From Gammaproteobacteria bacterium (GTDB lineage Bacteria; Pseudomonadota; Gammaproteobacteria; Steroidobacterales; UBA11654): a DNA stretch of 51,723 nt. The first letter of the stretch is position 1; every line of letters starts with the position of its first letter. Location: contig PBDY01000025.1 in the NCBI GenBank assembly GCA_002717445.1, positions 1 through 51,723 on the forward strand. The letters run 5' to 3'. This document shows, one piece after another, positions 1-8,177 of this stretch. The notes under the pieces were generated by a model. That model worked only from the letters and a program-made list of their open reading frames with translations. It was not told the origin of the DNA and did no database searches. The translations under genes were made by a program, and so were the position numbers.

Positions 1-59
1 AAGTTGTTGAAGAGGCAGCAGTAGAAGATAAAGAAACTGAAGTTGAGGAAAAAGAATGA
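1..59 (+). CDS. rplE: 3' end of the gene upstream of rpsN, presumably rplE (ribosomal protein L5), partial
   Basis: Only the last 18 codons and the TGA stop are in the window. The reading frame is fixed by the ATGA overlap with rpsN (ATG at 56, TGA at 57-59). The visible residues are almost all acidic, valine or alanine ([18 protein letters not shown]). In the conserved spc operon the gene before rpsN is rplE, so the identity rests on position alone. L5 normally ends near a basic or aromatic tip, so this acidic tail would be an extension. Alternatively another gene lies upstream. None of the L5 core is visible. Confidence 0.55.
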   Translation, partial: VVEEAAVEDKETEVEEKE

Positions 60-361
60 CGAGAAAAGCAATTGTTGAGAGAGAGCTCAAACGAATGAGA
101 ACCGTTGAAAAGCATGCTGAAAGAAGGGCATCTCTCAAAGCTGTTCTTAGAGATGTTAATGCATCTTACGAAGAGAAAAATGAAGCGAGAATAAAATTAC
201 AAAAATTGCCAAGAAATGCGAGCCCATCAAGATTAAGAAATCGATGCTCAATTTCTGGCAGACCAAAAGGATACTACCGAAAATTTGGACTTGGAAGAAA
301 CAAGCTCAGAGAAGAAGCAATGAAAGGGAATATACCAGGATTGCATAAAGCAAGTTGGTAA
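56..361 (+). CDS. rpsN: 30S ribosomal protein S14
   Basis: Small-subunit head protein that binds the 3' domain of 16S rRNA. The 101-residue length and the C-terminal block [20 protein letters not shown] (about residues 61-80) identify the long bacterial S14. It has no CxxC pairs, so it is the zinc-independent (C-) form, as in E. coli. The start ATG overlaps the upstream stop (ATGA), which implies translational coupling. It lies in canonical spc order before rpsH with a 16-base spacer. Confidence 0.97.
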   Translation: MTRKAIVERELKRMRTVEKHAERRASLKAVLRDVNASYEEKNEARIKLQKLPRNASPSRLRNRCSISGRPKGYYRKFGLGRNKLREEAMKGNIPGLHKASW

Positions 362-377
362 TAAAGAGGAAATAGAT

Positions 378-776
378 ATGACAATGACAGATCCAATTGC
401 CGATATGTTAACAAGAATTAGGAACGCCCATAAGATAAGCGCTTCTAGTGTTTCTATGCCTCACTCAAAAATGAAGGAGAGCATTGCTTCAGTGCTTTTA
501 GAGGAAGGTTATATTAAAGCATTCAGCTCTGAAGAGGGTGAAAGCAATAAAAGCAATTTAAATATTGAGCTTAAGTATTTTGATGGCAAGCCTGTCATTG
601 AGAAGCTTGATAGAGTAAGCAGGCCTGGGTTGAGAATTTATAAGCAGACATCTGAAATTCCACGAGTAATGCGAGGTTTGGGTGTTGCAATTGTTTCTAC
701 CTCAGCCGGCGTCATGAGTGATAGAAAAGCAAGAGAAATAGGACAAGGTGGCGAAGTCTTGTGTGTCGTGTCTTAA
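378..776 (+). CDS. rpsH: 30S ribosomal protein S8
   Basis: Primary 16S rRNA-binding protein of the 30S platform; in E. coli it is also the translational repressor of the spc operon. The N-terminus [16 protein letters not shown] and the C-terminal [20 protein letters not shown] block are diagnostic. The 132 residues match the family norm of about 130. An AGGAAATAG stretch lies just upstream of the ATG. It sits in the usual order rpsN-rpsH-rplF. An S8-binding site on the mRNA cannot be confirmed here because the upstream rplX-rplE region is outside the window. Confidence 0.97.
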   Translation: MTMTDPIADMLTRIRNAHKISASSVSMPHSKMKESIASVLLEEGYIKAFSSEEGESNKSNLNIELKYFDGKPVIEKLDRVSRPGLRIYKQTSEIPRVMRGLGVAIVSTSAGVMSDRKAREIGQGGEVLCVVS

Positions 777-793
777 ATTAGGAAGGTTATCAA

Positions 794-1336
794 ATGTCAA
801 GAATAGAAAAACAACCTGTAGTTTTACCAGAAGCGGTCGAAGTGAATATCGTTGATGCTGAAAATCTATTCAAAATGAAAGGCCCTAAAGGTGAGTTATC
901 GCTCGATTTAATTAGTGATATATCTGTTGCAATCGAAGATGGTGCTGTGAAAGTCACATCTAACGGCAAAACGCGCTTTTCTAAAGCTGTTGCAGGTACA
1001 TATAGAAGCCTAATTCAAAACATGGTAATAGGGGTTACCGAAGGTTATATAAAAGAGCTAGAACTTATCGGTGTTGGATATCGAGGAAAATCTCAAGGTA
1101 AGACACTGAATCTAACATTAGGCTTTTCTCATCCTATTAACTACGAAATTCCAGAAGGAATTGAGATCTCAACCCCCTCTCAAACTGAAATTACAATTGC
1201 AGGAATAGACAAGCAGAAAGTTGGACAAGTTGCAGCTGAGCTGAGAGCAATAAGACCGCCTGAACCATACAAAGGAAAAGGCGTTAGGTACAAAGGGGAA
1301 CACATTACATTGAAAGAAACTAAGAAAGCCGTTTAA
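794..1336 (+). CDS. rplF: 50S ribosomal protein L6
   Basis: Large-subunit protein near the factor-binding site, contacting 23S rRNA helix 97. It has 180 residues (usual about 177), with the two tandem L6 folds and the C-terminal signature RPPEPYKGKGVRYKGE followed by a short basic end. GGAAGG precedes the ATG. It lies between rpsH and rplR, 17 bases after the rpsH stop. Confidence 0.97.
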   Translation: MSRIEKQPVVLPEAVEVNIVDAENLFKMKGPKGELSLDLISDISVAIEDGAVKVTSNGKTRFSKAVAGTYRSLIQNMVIGVTEGYIKELELIGVGYRGKSQGKTLNLTLGFSHPINYEIPEGIEISTPSQTEITIAGIDKQKVGQVAAELRAIRPPEPYKGKGVRYKGEHITLKETKKAV

Positions 1337-1347
1337 AGAATAAGATT

Positions 1348-1707
1348 ATGATTTCTAAGATTGATAAAAGAAAAAGAAGGGCAAAAAAAACTAGAGCTAA
1401 AATAAAAGAGCTGGAAGCTCACAGATTGTGTATACATAGATCTTCAAATCATATCTATGCACAAATTATAGCGCCTGATAATCATACTGTTGCTGCAACT
1501 TCTAGTCTCGACCCAGAGATTAAGAATATCTTAGGAGATAAGGTTAAAGGAAAGATTGATATAGCAAAGGCCGTAGGACAGAAAATTGCCGAGAAAGCAA
1601 AGAAAGCAAAAATTAATAAAGTGGCATTTGATAGATCAGGATTCTTGTATCACGGAAGAGTTAAAGCTCTGGCTGAATCTGCTAGAGAAAATGGATTGGA
1701 TTTTTAA
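1348..1707 (+). CDS. rplR: 50S ribosomal protein L18
   Basis: 5S rRNA-binding protein of the central protuberance. It has 119 residues, with a lysine/arginine-rich N-terminus ([15 protein letters not shown]), the internal [14 protein letters not shown] block and the C-terminal [20 protein letters not shown] signature. Canonical position after rplF (11-base gap) and two bases before rpsE. Confidence 0.97.
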   Translation: MISKIDKRKRRAKKTRAKIKELEAHRLCIHRSSNHIYAQIIAPDNHTVAATSSLDPEIKNILGDKVKGKIDIAKAVGQKIAEKAKKAKINKVAFDRSGFLYHGRVKALAESARENGLDF

Positions 1708-1709
1708 AT

Positions 1710-2213
1710 ATGAATATGAATATAGAAAAACAAGCTGACGAGTTAATAGAGAAACTGGTAGCAGTCAATCGAGTTGCAAAAGTAGTAAAAGGTGGAAGAC
1801 AATTCGGTTTTGCAGCAATAACAGTTGTTGGTGATGGTAGAGGAAAAATTGGCATGGGATATGGAAAAGCAAAAGAAGTCCCACTAGCTATTCAAAAAGC
1901 AATGCAGGCTGCTAGAAAAGACTTACATCAGGTTTCTTTGAAAGACGACACTATTTACTACGAGGTAAATGGTAGGCATGGTGCCACAAAGGTATACATG
2001 CAACCTGCAGCTGATGGTACAGGTATTATTGCTGGTGGTGCAATGAGGGCAGTTTTCGAATGTGTTGGCATTAGGAATATATTGGCAAAGAGTTACGGCT
2101 CTAGAAACCCAATAAATCTTGTCAGAGCCACAATTAATGCTTTGGACTCTATGCGCTCTCCGCAGAGGATCGCAAAAACAAGAGGAATTCCGGTATCTAA
2201 AATATTTACATAA
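1710..2213 (+). CDS. rpsE: 30S ribosomal protein S5
   Basis: Decoding-fidelity protein at the mRNA entry side of the 30S subunit. Its 167 residues include the S5 double-stranded-RNA-binding-like motif [18 protein letters not shown] (about residues 19-36) and the [15 protein letters not shown] block. Two in-frame ATGs lie two codons apart (1710 and 1716). The first is chosen because it follows the rplR stop directly, but the second is equally possible. No strong Shine-Dalgarno is visible, so coupling to rplR is likely. Confidence 0.96.
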   Translation: MNMNIEKQADELIEKLVAVNRVAKVVKGGRQFGFAAITVVGDGRGKIGMGYGKAKEVPLAIQKAMQAARKDLHQVSLKDDTIYYEVNGRHGATKVYMQPAADGTGIIAGGAMRAVFECVGIRNILAKSYGSRNPINLVRATINALDSMRSPQRIAKTRGIPVSKIFT

Positions 2214-2216
2214 ATC

Positions 2217-2411
2217 ATGAGTGAAAAACAGAATAAAGTCAGAATCAAATTGGTGAAAAGCCGCTTCGGTAGATTAAAGAAGCACGCAGCATCACTTTCA
2301 GGTCTTGGTTTGAGAAAAATCAATCAGGAGGTTGTTATTGATGCCACTCCAGAAAATATGGGAATGGTCAATCAAGTTAGGTATCTGATAGAAGTTGAGG
2401 AAGTCAAATGA
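2217..2411 (+). CDS. rpmD: 50S ribosomal protein L30
   Basis: Small 23S rRNA-binding protein of 64 residues (usual about 59). The sequence [27 protein letters not shown] is characteristic; the family core is the lysine-rich loop followed by SLSGLGLRK. The start is three bases after rpsE and the stop overlaps the rplO ATG by four bases (ATGA). Canonical rpsE-rpmD-rplO order. Confidence 0.95.
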   Translation: MSEKQNKVRIKLVKSRFGRLKKHAASLSGLGLRKINQEVVIDATPENMGMVNQVRYLIEVEEVK

Positions 2412-2839
2412 GATTAAATGAACTAAAACCTAACCCAGGTAGTAAATCTAAGAAGTTCAGGAAAGGGAAGGGACATGCCTCTGGCCTTGGAAAAACTTCT
2501 GGCAGAGGCCACAAAGGACAAAAAGCAAGATCCGGTGGTTTCCATAAAGTTGGCTTTGAGGGTGGGCAAATGCCTCTCCAAAGAAGAGTGCCAAAAAGAG
2601 GCTTTACTTCAAATCAAAAAGATTCTGCAGAGCTCAGACTGGATCAACTTAATAAGATTGAATCTGAGGTAATTGATATTGATGCTCTTAAGAATGCAAA
2701 CATCATTCCAAGATATATCCAAAGAGTGAAAGTTATTGCATCAGGCTCAATTGAAAAAGCTGTCAAATTACAAGGCATCAAGCTGACTAAGGGTGCTGAA
2801 GAAGCTGTAACAAAGGCTGGCGGAACAATACTGGATTAA
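2408..2839 (+). CDS. rplO: 50S ribosomal protein L15
   Basis: Late-assembly 23S rRNA-binding protein of 143 residues. The glycine- and lysine-rich N-terminal half ([20 protein letters not shown], about residues 20-39) and the [18 protein letters not shown] block are diagnostic. Its ATG overlaps the rpmD stop. secY starts three bases after its stop, matching the conserved coupling of L15 and SecY. Confidence 0.97.
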   Translation: MRLNELKPNPGSKSKKFRKGKGHASGLGKTSGRGHKGQKARSGGFHKVGFEGGQMPLQRRVPKRGFTSNQKDSAELRLDQLNKIESEVIDIDALKNANIIPRYIQRVKVIASGSIEKAVKLQGIKLTKGAEEAVTKAGGTILD

Positions 2840-2842
2840 GTT

Positions 2843-4183
2843 ATGGCGAACACTATCAACACTACAGGTGGATCATTTGCTGACATGTCTCGGTTTACAG
2901 AGCTTAGGCAACGCCTGTTTTTTTTGATTGGCGCATTAATCGTATACAGAATTGGAACGTATATTCCTGTTCCAGGCATTGATCCAAATGCATTACAGAA
3001 CTTTTTTGAGGAGCAATCTGGAACAATACTTAGCATGTTCAATATGTTTTCAGGTGGAGCACTTGAGAGGCTGAGTATATTTGCTCTTGGAATATTTCCT
3101 TATATTTCATGTTCAATCGTGATGCAGATGGCAAGTGTGACCGTACCTACTCTAAAAGAACTCAAGAAAGAAGGAGAGTCAGGAAGAAGAAAGATCACCC
3201 AATACACTAGATATGGAACAGTTTTTCTCGCTGCTTTTCAGTCCTTTGGTGCTTCAATTGCTCTCCAGAATCAGGGCGTCGTTGTAAACCCAGGTTTTAA
3301 CTTTCTTTTTACTGCTTGTGTGACGCTTGTCACAGGAACGATGTTTCTAATGTGGCTCGGGGAGCAAATTACAGAAAGAGGGATCGGAAACGGTATCTCA
3401 ATGATCATCTTAGCCAGTATCATTTCTGGCCTGCCTTCTGCAATAGGCGGTACTCTAGAATTGGCTAATACGGGTGAGATCTCATCTGCACTTGTCCTTA
3501 TTCTTTTAATCCTTGTTGTCGCTGTAACAACATTTGTGGTTTATGTTGAGAGAGGACAGAGAAGAATCCCCGTGAATTATGCTAAAAGACAGCAGGGCAG
3601 AAGAATGATGCAGGGGCAGTCTACACATCTACCATTTAAGATTAATATGTCAGGAGTTATCCCTCCTATATTCGCGTCCAGTATTATCTTATTTCCTGCA
3701 ACGATAGCAAGTTGGTTTGGGACATCTGAGGGCTTTGATTGGCTGCAAGATATAGCCGCGAGCTTAGCGCCTGGACAACCAATCTACATTCTGCTTTATG
3801 CTGGCTTGATCATGTTTTTCTGCTTTTTTTATACCTCTTTGGTTTTTGACTCTAAAGATACTGCTGATAACCTTCAGAGATCTGGAGCTTTTATGCCAGG
3901 GATTAGACCCGGAAGGCAAACCGCAGAATATATAGATAAAGTGTTAACAAGGTTAACTTTTTGGGGCGGATTGTATATCATGCTCGTCTGTTTGATTCCA
4001 GAGTTTATGATTCTCTATTTTAGAGTGCCATTTTACTTTGGTGGTACATCGCTTCTTATTATTGTAGTTGTAGCGATGGACTTCATGGCCCAATTGCAGG
4101 CATTGATGATGTCTAAGCAATACGAAGGACTCATGAAGAAAGCAAACCTAAAGAGTTATGGAAGAGGCGGTCAACCTAGATAG
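2843..4183 (+). CDS. secY: Protein translocase channel subunit SecY
   Basis: Central ten-helix pore of the SecYEG inner-membrane translocon, exporting unfolded pre-proteins with SecA or the ribosome. Its 446 residues are near the E. coli length of 443. Visible signatures are [13 protein letters not shown] at the start of TM1, the plug region [25 protein letters not shown] (split here only for description), [10 protein letters not shown], and the C-terminal [18 protein letters not shown] cytoplasmic loop. It keeps its place at the end of the spc operon, followed by rpmJ. Confidence 0.98.
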   Translation: MANTINTTGGSFADMSRFTELRQRLFFLIGALIVYRIGTYIPVPGIDPNALQNFFEEQSGTILSMFNMFSGGALERLSIFALGIFPYISCSIVMQMASVTVPTLKELKKEGESGRRKITQYTRYGTVFLAAFQSFGASIALQNQGVVVNPGFNFLFTACVTLVTGTMFLMWLGEQITERGIGNGISMIILASIISGLPSAIGGTLELANTGEISSALVLILLILVVAVTTFVVYVERGQRRIPVNYAKRQQGRRMMQGQSTHLPFKINMSGVIPPIFASSIILFPATIASWFGTSEGFDWLQDIAASLAPGQPIYILLYAGLIMFFCFFYTSLVFDSKDTADNLQRSGAFMPGIRPGRQTAEYIDKVLTRLTFWGGLYIMLVCLIPEFMILYFRVPFYFGGTSLLIIVVVAMDFMAQLQALMMSKQYEGLMKKANLKSYGRGGQPR

Positions 4184-4195
4184 TAGGAAAATGAG

Positions 4196-4309
4196 ATGAA
4201 AGTTAGAGCATCAGTGAAGAAAATTTGTAGAAACTGCAAGGTCATCAGAAGAAATGGCGTTGTCAGAGTTATATGTAAAGATCCAAGACATAAGCAGAGG
4301 CAAGGATAA
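4196..4309 (+). CDS. rpmJ: 50S ribosomal protein L36
   Basis: A 37-residue protein found by reading the gap between secY and rpsM. It begins [20 protein letters not shown] and ends [11 protein letters not shown]. Cys11, Cys14, Cys27 and His32 form the complete zinc-ribbon ligand set, so this is the zinc-binding (C+) L36. It lies 12 bases after secY and two bases before rpsM, its conserved place between the spc and alpha operons. Confidence 0.97.
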   Translation: MKVRASVKKICRNCKVIRRNGVVRVICKDPRHKQRQG

Positions 4310-4311
4310 TC

Positions 4312-4668
4312 ATGGCAAGGATAGCAGGAGTAAATATACCAGATAATAAGCATGTTAGGGTTTCACTGACTTATGTATACGGAGTCGGGAATTCACTAGC
4401 GGCTACTATTTGCGATAAGCTCAGCATTGCTCAAGATACAAAAGTTATGGATCTATCTGAGCAGGAGCTTGAGAGCATCAGGACAGAATTGGGCAACCAT
4501 CTTGTCGAGGGTGACCTTAGAAGAGATACATCAACCAATATTAAACGATTAATGGATTTAGGTTGCTATCGAGGCATCAGGCATAGAAGGGGTTTGCCAG
4601 TAAGAGGCCAGAAGAGTAAAACCAATGCTAGAACAAGAAAAGGCCCTAAGAAGCCTATGAGAGCTTAA
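4312..4668 (+). CDS. rpsM: 30S ribosomal protein S13
   Basis: Head protein of the 30S subunit that contacts L5 and the P-site tRNA. The N-terminus [15 protein letters not shown], the helix-two-turn-helix region and the C-terminal tail [20 protein letters not shown] are diagnostic. Length 118 residues as in E. coli. First gene of the alpha operon; SD-like AGGCAAGG lies upstream, partly inside the end of rpmJ. Confidence 0.97.
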   Translation: MARIAGVNIPDNKHVRVSLTYVYGVGNSLAATICDKLSIAQDTKVMDLSEQELESIRTELGNHLVEGDLRRDTSTNIKRLMDLGCYRGIRHRRGLPVRGQKSKTNARTRKGPKKPMRA

Positions 4669-4677
4669 GGAAGATAT

Positions 4678-5058
4678 ATGGCTGTTGGAAAGAAAAAGAA
4701 AACTAAGAGAAATGTCATTGAAGGTGTCGCACACATACACGCTACATTCAATAACACAATCATAACAATTACAGATAGATCAGGAAATACACTGGCATGG
4801 GCTACTGCAGGTGGATCAGGCTTCAGAGGCTCAAGAAAGAGTACGCCATTCGCTGCTCAAATTGCAGCTGAAAAAGCAGGTACAAAGGCTCAAGAATATG
4901 GCTTAAAGGATATTTCTGTAAAGGTTAAAGGACCTGGGCCTGGTAGGGAATCTGCACTCAGAGCATTGAATGCAATAGGCCTTAATGTTGTAAGCATAGA
5001 AGATGTTACACCACTACCGCACAATGGTTGTCGTCCACCTAAACAAAGAAGGGTATAA
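4678..5058 (+). CDS. rpsK: 30S ribosomal protein S11
   Basis: Platform protein near the mRNA exit (E-site) region. It has 126 residues, with [21 protein letters not shown] near the N-terminus and the terminal block [17 protein letters not shown] in the variant [14 protein letters not shown]. An AAGGAAG Shine-Dalgarno precedes the ATG. Standard rpsM-rpsK-rpsD order. Confidence 0.97.
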   Translation: MAVGKKKKTKRNVIEGVAHIHATFNNTIITITDRSGNTLAWATAGGSGFRGSRKSTPFAAQIAAEKAGTKAQEYGLKDISVKVKGPGPGRESALRALNAIGLNVVSIEDVTPLPHNGCRPPKQRRV

Positions 5059-5072
5059 AGAGGTAAATAGGA

Positions 5073-5696
5073 ATGGCTAGATATTTAGGACCAAAATGTA
5101 AACTTTCAAGGAGAGAAGGTACAGACTTATTCCTTAAGAGTGGAATTAAACCTATTGAGAGCAAATGTAAACTCAATTCAATTCCAGGATCAAAGATAGG
5201 CTCGAGAAGAGAGAGGCTTTCGGATTATGGTAATCAGTTGAGAGAGAAGCAAAAGTTAAGAAGAATGTATGGTGTGATGGAAAAGCAGTTCAGAAATTAT
5301 TATAAGAAAGCTTCAAAGATTAAAGGCTCGACAGGTGAAAACTTACTAAAGCTTCTTGAAGGCAGATTGGACAATATGGTCTACAGAATGGGTTTTGCAG
5401 TGACCAGAGCAGAAGCAAGGCAATTGGTTACTCACAAATCAATTATGATTAATGGAAAAGTGATTAATATTCCATCATACCAAGTCAACGCCAGTGATGA
5501 AATTTCTGTTACCGACAAGGCAAAGGAACAGCTCAGGGTCAAGAATGCAGTAAATATCTCATCACAACTTGGCATAAGCGAGTGGCTAAGTGTTGATGAG
5601 AAGAAATTGAAAGGCATTGTTAATTCAATACCTGAGAGGGAAGATATTTTGCCTGATATTCAAGAAAACCTCGTAGTAGAGTTTTATTCAAAATAA
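5073..5696 (+). CDS. rpsD: 30S ribosomal protein S4
   Basis: Primary 16S rRNA-binding assembly protein; in E. coli it also represses the alpha operon. Length 207 residues versus 206 in E. coli. It has the N-terminal MARYLGPK...[13 protein letters not shown] block, the [13 protein letters not shown] core and an S4 RNA-binding domain around residues 95-155 ([20 protein letters not shown]). The C-terminus VVEFYSK matches the E. coli end. A GAGG precedes the ATG. Whether an S4 target pseudoknot exists ahead of rpsM is not obvious from the sequence. Confidence 0.97.
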   Translation: MARYLGPKCKLSRREGTDLFLKSGIKPIESKCKLNSIPGSKIGSRRERLSDYGNQLREKQKLRRMYGVMEKQFRNYYKKASKIKGSTGENLLKLLEGRLDNMVYRMGFAVTRAEARQLVTHKSIMINGKVINIPSYQVNASDEISVTDKAKEQLRVKNAVNISSQLGISEWLSVDEKKLKGIVNSIPEREDILPDIQENLVVEFYSK

Positions 5697-5713
5697 TATT
5701 TTGGGAGATTTTT

Positions 5714-6751
5714 ATGTCTGAAAATGAAAATGAAATTTTAGAAGAGATCGTTGAAGTGGAAGAAGTCGAGAAAGAAGAAATTGTCTTAGACCTTCTCAAT
5801 CCAATGGTCATTAAGTTGGAGTCTCAAAACGAACTCCATTCGAAAGTATCCATAGAGCCTTTTGAAAGAGGTTTTGGATATACATTAGGTAATGCAATCA
5901 GAAGAGTTTTACTGTCTAGCCTCCCCGGTTATGCGATCACAGAAGCGCAAATCGATGGCGTGTTGCATGAGTATACAACCATTGAGGGTGTTCAAGAAGA
6001 TGTTGTAGAGATCTTATTAAATCTAAAAGGCGTCGCTGTCAATATTCATGATAGAGATTCAGCTGATTATGTGATCAGCAAGAAAGGACCCTGCACAGTC
6101 ACCGCTGGAGATATTCAAGTTGACGGAGACACAGAGATTGTTAATCCTGATCATCACATTGCAACAATTAGCTCAAAGAAAGAGCTTAAGATGCAAATTA
6201 AGATTGAAAAAGGAACAGGATACCGTCCGGTTCCTACTCAAAACAAAGACTCAGATGTAACAATTGGCCTTTTAAAGCTTGATGCATCTTTTAGTCCAAT
6301 AAAAACAGTTACATATTTAGTCGAAGCTGCAAGAGTCGAGAATAGAACTGACTTAGATAAGCTTGTTGTTGATTTAGAAACTGATGGAACAATAGATCCA
6401 GAGAGAGCAATAAAATATGCGGGCGCCATTCTCCAGAACCAGCTCAGTATATTTACAAATTTGACAAGAGTTCAAGAGCAGAAGAAAGAGGAAGAGGAAG
6501 TTCTTATAGATCCCATCATGCTCAGGCCTGTAGATGAGTTAGAGCTGACCGTTAGGTCTGCTAATTGTCTCAAAGCAGAAAATGCGAATTACATCGGTGA
6601 TCTCGTCCAAAAGACTGAGGTTGAGTTACTCCGTACTCCAAACTTGGGTAAGAAATCTCTTAATGAAATCAAAGAGGTTCTTGCAAGCCATGGGCTATCA
6701 CTCGGAATGGAGTTAGAAAACTGGCCGCCAAAAGAGGCAGTTGTCGACTAA
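5714..6751 (+). CDS. rpoA: DNA-directed RNA polymerase subunit alpha with acidic N-terminal extension
   Basis: Assembly platform of RNA polymerase. The N-terminal domain ([20 protein letters not shown]) dimerises and binds beta/beta'. The C-terminal domain ([19 protein letters not shown], then [16 protein letters not shown]) binds UP elements and activators. At 345 residues it is longer than E. coli RpoA (329). Aligning LLNP (27-30) with E. coli FLKP (8-11) gives a 19-residue acidic extension ([20 protein letters not shown]). GGAG at 5704-5707, six bases before the ATG, supports this start; the next in-frame ATG (Met31) has no ribosome-binding site and would cut conserved sequence. Confidence 0.97.
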   Translation: MSENENEILEEIVEVEEVEKEEIVLDLLNPMVIKLESQNELHSKVSIEPFERGFGYTLGNAIRRVLLSSLPGYAITEAQIDGVLHEYTTIEGVQEDVVEILLNLKGVAVNIHDRDSADYVISKKGPCTVTAGDIQVDGDTEIVNPDHHIATISSKKELKMQIKIEKGTGYRPVPTQNKDSDVTIGLLKLDASFSPIKTVTYLVEAARVENRTDLDKLVVDLETDGTIDPERAIKYAGAILQNQLSIFTNLTRVQEQKKEEEEVLIDPIMLRPVDELELTVRSANCLKAENANYIGDLVQKTEVELLRTPNLGKKSLNEIKEVLASHGLSLGMELENWPPKEAVVD

Positions 6752-6777
6752 CCAAAAATATCCACTGAGAGTTTGAA

Positions 6778-7167
6778 ATGAGACATAGAAAGACAGGAAG
6801 AAGACTAGGAAGAACAAGCAGTCATAGGAAAGCCATGTATAAAAATATGGCTGCTTCCTTGATTGAGCATGAATCTATTTCTACTACCTTGCCTAAGGCA
6901 AAAGAGCTCAGAAAAACAGTCGAACCACTTATAACACTTGCTAAAGAAGATGGATTATCCAGAAGGAGACGTGCCTTTGATTTACTAAGAGATAAGAAAG
7001 CTGTGGGTAAACTTTTTACTGAAATTGGACCAAGGTTTAAGGACCGACCCGGCGGATATTTAAGAATTCTAAAAAGCGGCATTCGAAATGGCGATACTGC
7101 TCCAATGGCAGTTATTCAACTTGTAGACTATAATTTTGATAATGAGTTAAATGAACAATCAGAATAG
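6778..7167 (+). CDS. rplQ: 50S ribosomal protein L17
   Basis: Large-subunit protein that closes the classical alpha operon. It has 129 residues (E. coli 127). The N-terminal [20 protein letters not shown] and the internal [10 protein letters not shown] motif are diagnostic. It lies 26 bases after rpoA. Eight bases later trpS begins, so in this genome the operon probably does not end here. Confidence 0.97.
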   Translation: MRHRKTGRRLGRTSSHRKAMYKNMAASLIEHESISTTLPKAKELRKTVEPLITLAKEDGLSRRRRAFDLLRDKKAVGKLFTEIGPRFKDRPGGYLRILKSGIRNGDTAPMAVIQLVDYNFDNELNEQSE

Positions 7168-7175
7168 TTTACATT

Positions 7176-8177
7176 TTGAACGATAAAAAAATTCTCACAG
7201 GCATAACTACAACTGGCACACCTCATTTGGGGAATTATGTAGGTGCTATAAGGCCTGCGATCGCCTCTTCAGAAGAACAAGGCCGTGATTCTTTCTTCTT
7301 TCTAGCAGATTATCATGCATTGATTAAAAGCAAAGATCGTGATGCCTTGAGACAATCATGTTTGGAAATAGCGGCAACTTGGATAGCATCTGGGCTTGAT
7401 ATTAATCAGACATATTTTTATAGGCAGTCAGATATTCCAGAAATATTAGAGTTAAATTGGATCCTTGCTAATTTTACTGCAAAGGGCCTAATGAATAGGG
7501 CGCATGCGTACAAAGCTGCTGTTGATGAGAATGAGCAAGCTGACCCAGACAAAGGGATTACTATGGGACTGTTTTCTTATCCTGTTTTAATGGCAGCAGA
7601 TATTCTAATGTTTAAAGCCACTCACGTGCCAGTGGGTCAAGATCAAATTCAGCATATTGAGATGACAAGAGATATTGCTAAACGTTTCAATCATCATTAC
7701 GGAGAGATCTTTGTAATACCAGAAGGTGTTATCGATAGAAACTCATCTGTTTTACCTGGTTTGGACGGAAGAAAGATGAGTAAGAGTTATGGAAATCTTA
7801 TCCCTCTCTTCTGCGATTCTAAAACACTCCGAAAATATGTTATGAAGATCAAAACCAACTCAATTGAACCAGGGGAACCAAAATCAACAGATGACTGTCT
7901 ACTGTTCGATATCTATAAGAGTTTTGCATCAGAATCACAAATCAACTCTATGAAGACGGGTTTAGAGAATGGAATGTCTTGGGGCGACGCAAAAAATGAA
8001 CTTTTTGAGTTGCTTGATGATCAGCTGTCTAAGCCACGACTGAAATATGATGAATTGATCAATGACCCATCATTTCTTGTTAAGGCCCTTGATGAAGGCG
8101 CAGAGAGAGCAAGAAGCATAGCAAGCTCTAACTTGGATCAAATTAAAAGTGCGATTGGCTTAGGTAAATTAAGTTAA
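7176..8177 (+). CDS. trpS: Tryptophanyl-tRNA synthetase
   Basis: Charges tRNA-Trp with tryptophan (class Ic synthetase, cytoplasm). Its 333 residues match the family. The HIGH-type motif is PHLGN at residues 16-20 and KMSKS is at 200-204 ([10 protein letters not shown]). The start is a TTG at 7176: the N-terminus [17 protein letters not shown] aligns with family starts and no ATG exists nearby. It begins eight bases after rplQ with no visible promoter, so it is probably co-transcribed with the ribosomal operon. Its 3' end overlaps convergent uvrA by nine bases. Confidence 0.95.
   Translation: MNDKKILTGITTTGTPHLGNYVGAIRPAIASSEEQGRDSFFFLADYHALIKSKDRDALRQSCLEIAATWIASGLDINQTYFYRQSDIPEILELNWILANFTAKGLMNRAHAYKAAVDENEQADPDKGITMGLFSYPVLMAADILMFKATHVPVGQDQIQHIEMTRDIAKRFNHHYGEIFVIPEGVIDRNSSVLPGLDGRKMSKSYGNLIPLFCDSKTLRKYVMKIKTNSIEPGEPKSTDDCLLFDIYKSFASESQINSMKTGLENGMSWGDAKNELFELLDDQLSKPRLKYDELINDPSFLVKALDEGAERARSIASSNLDQIKSAIGLGKLS

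Noticed and set aside
2475-2672. 65-residue plus-strand frame inside rplO
   Set aside because: An alternative frame of a highly conserved ribosomal gene without its own start signal.
7168-7175. Terminator or promoter between rplQ and trpS
   Set aside because: Only eight bases separate the genes, and neither a hairpin nor promoter hexamers are present.
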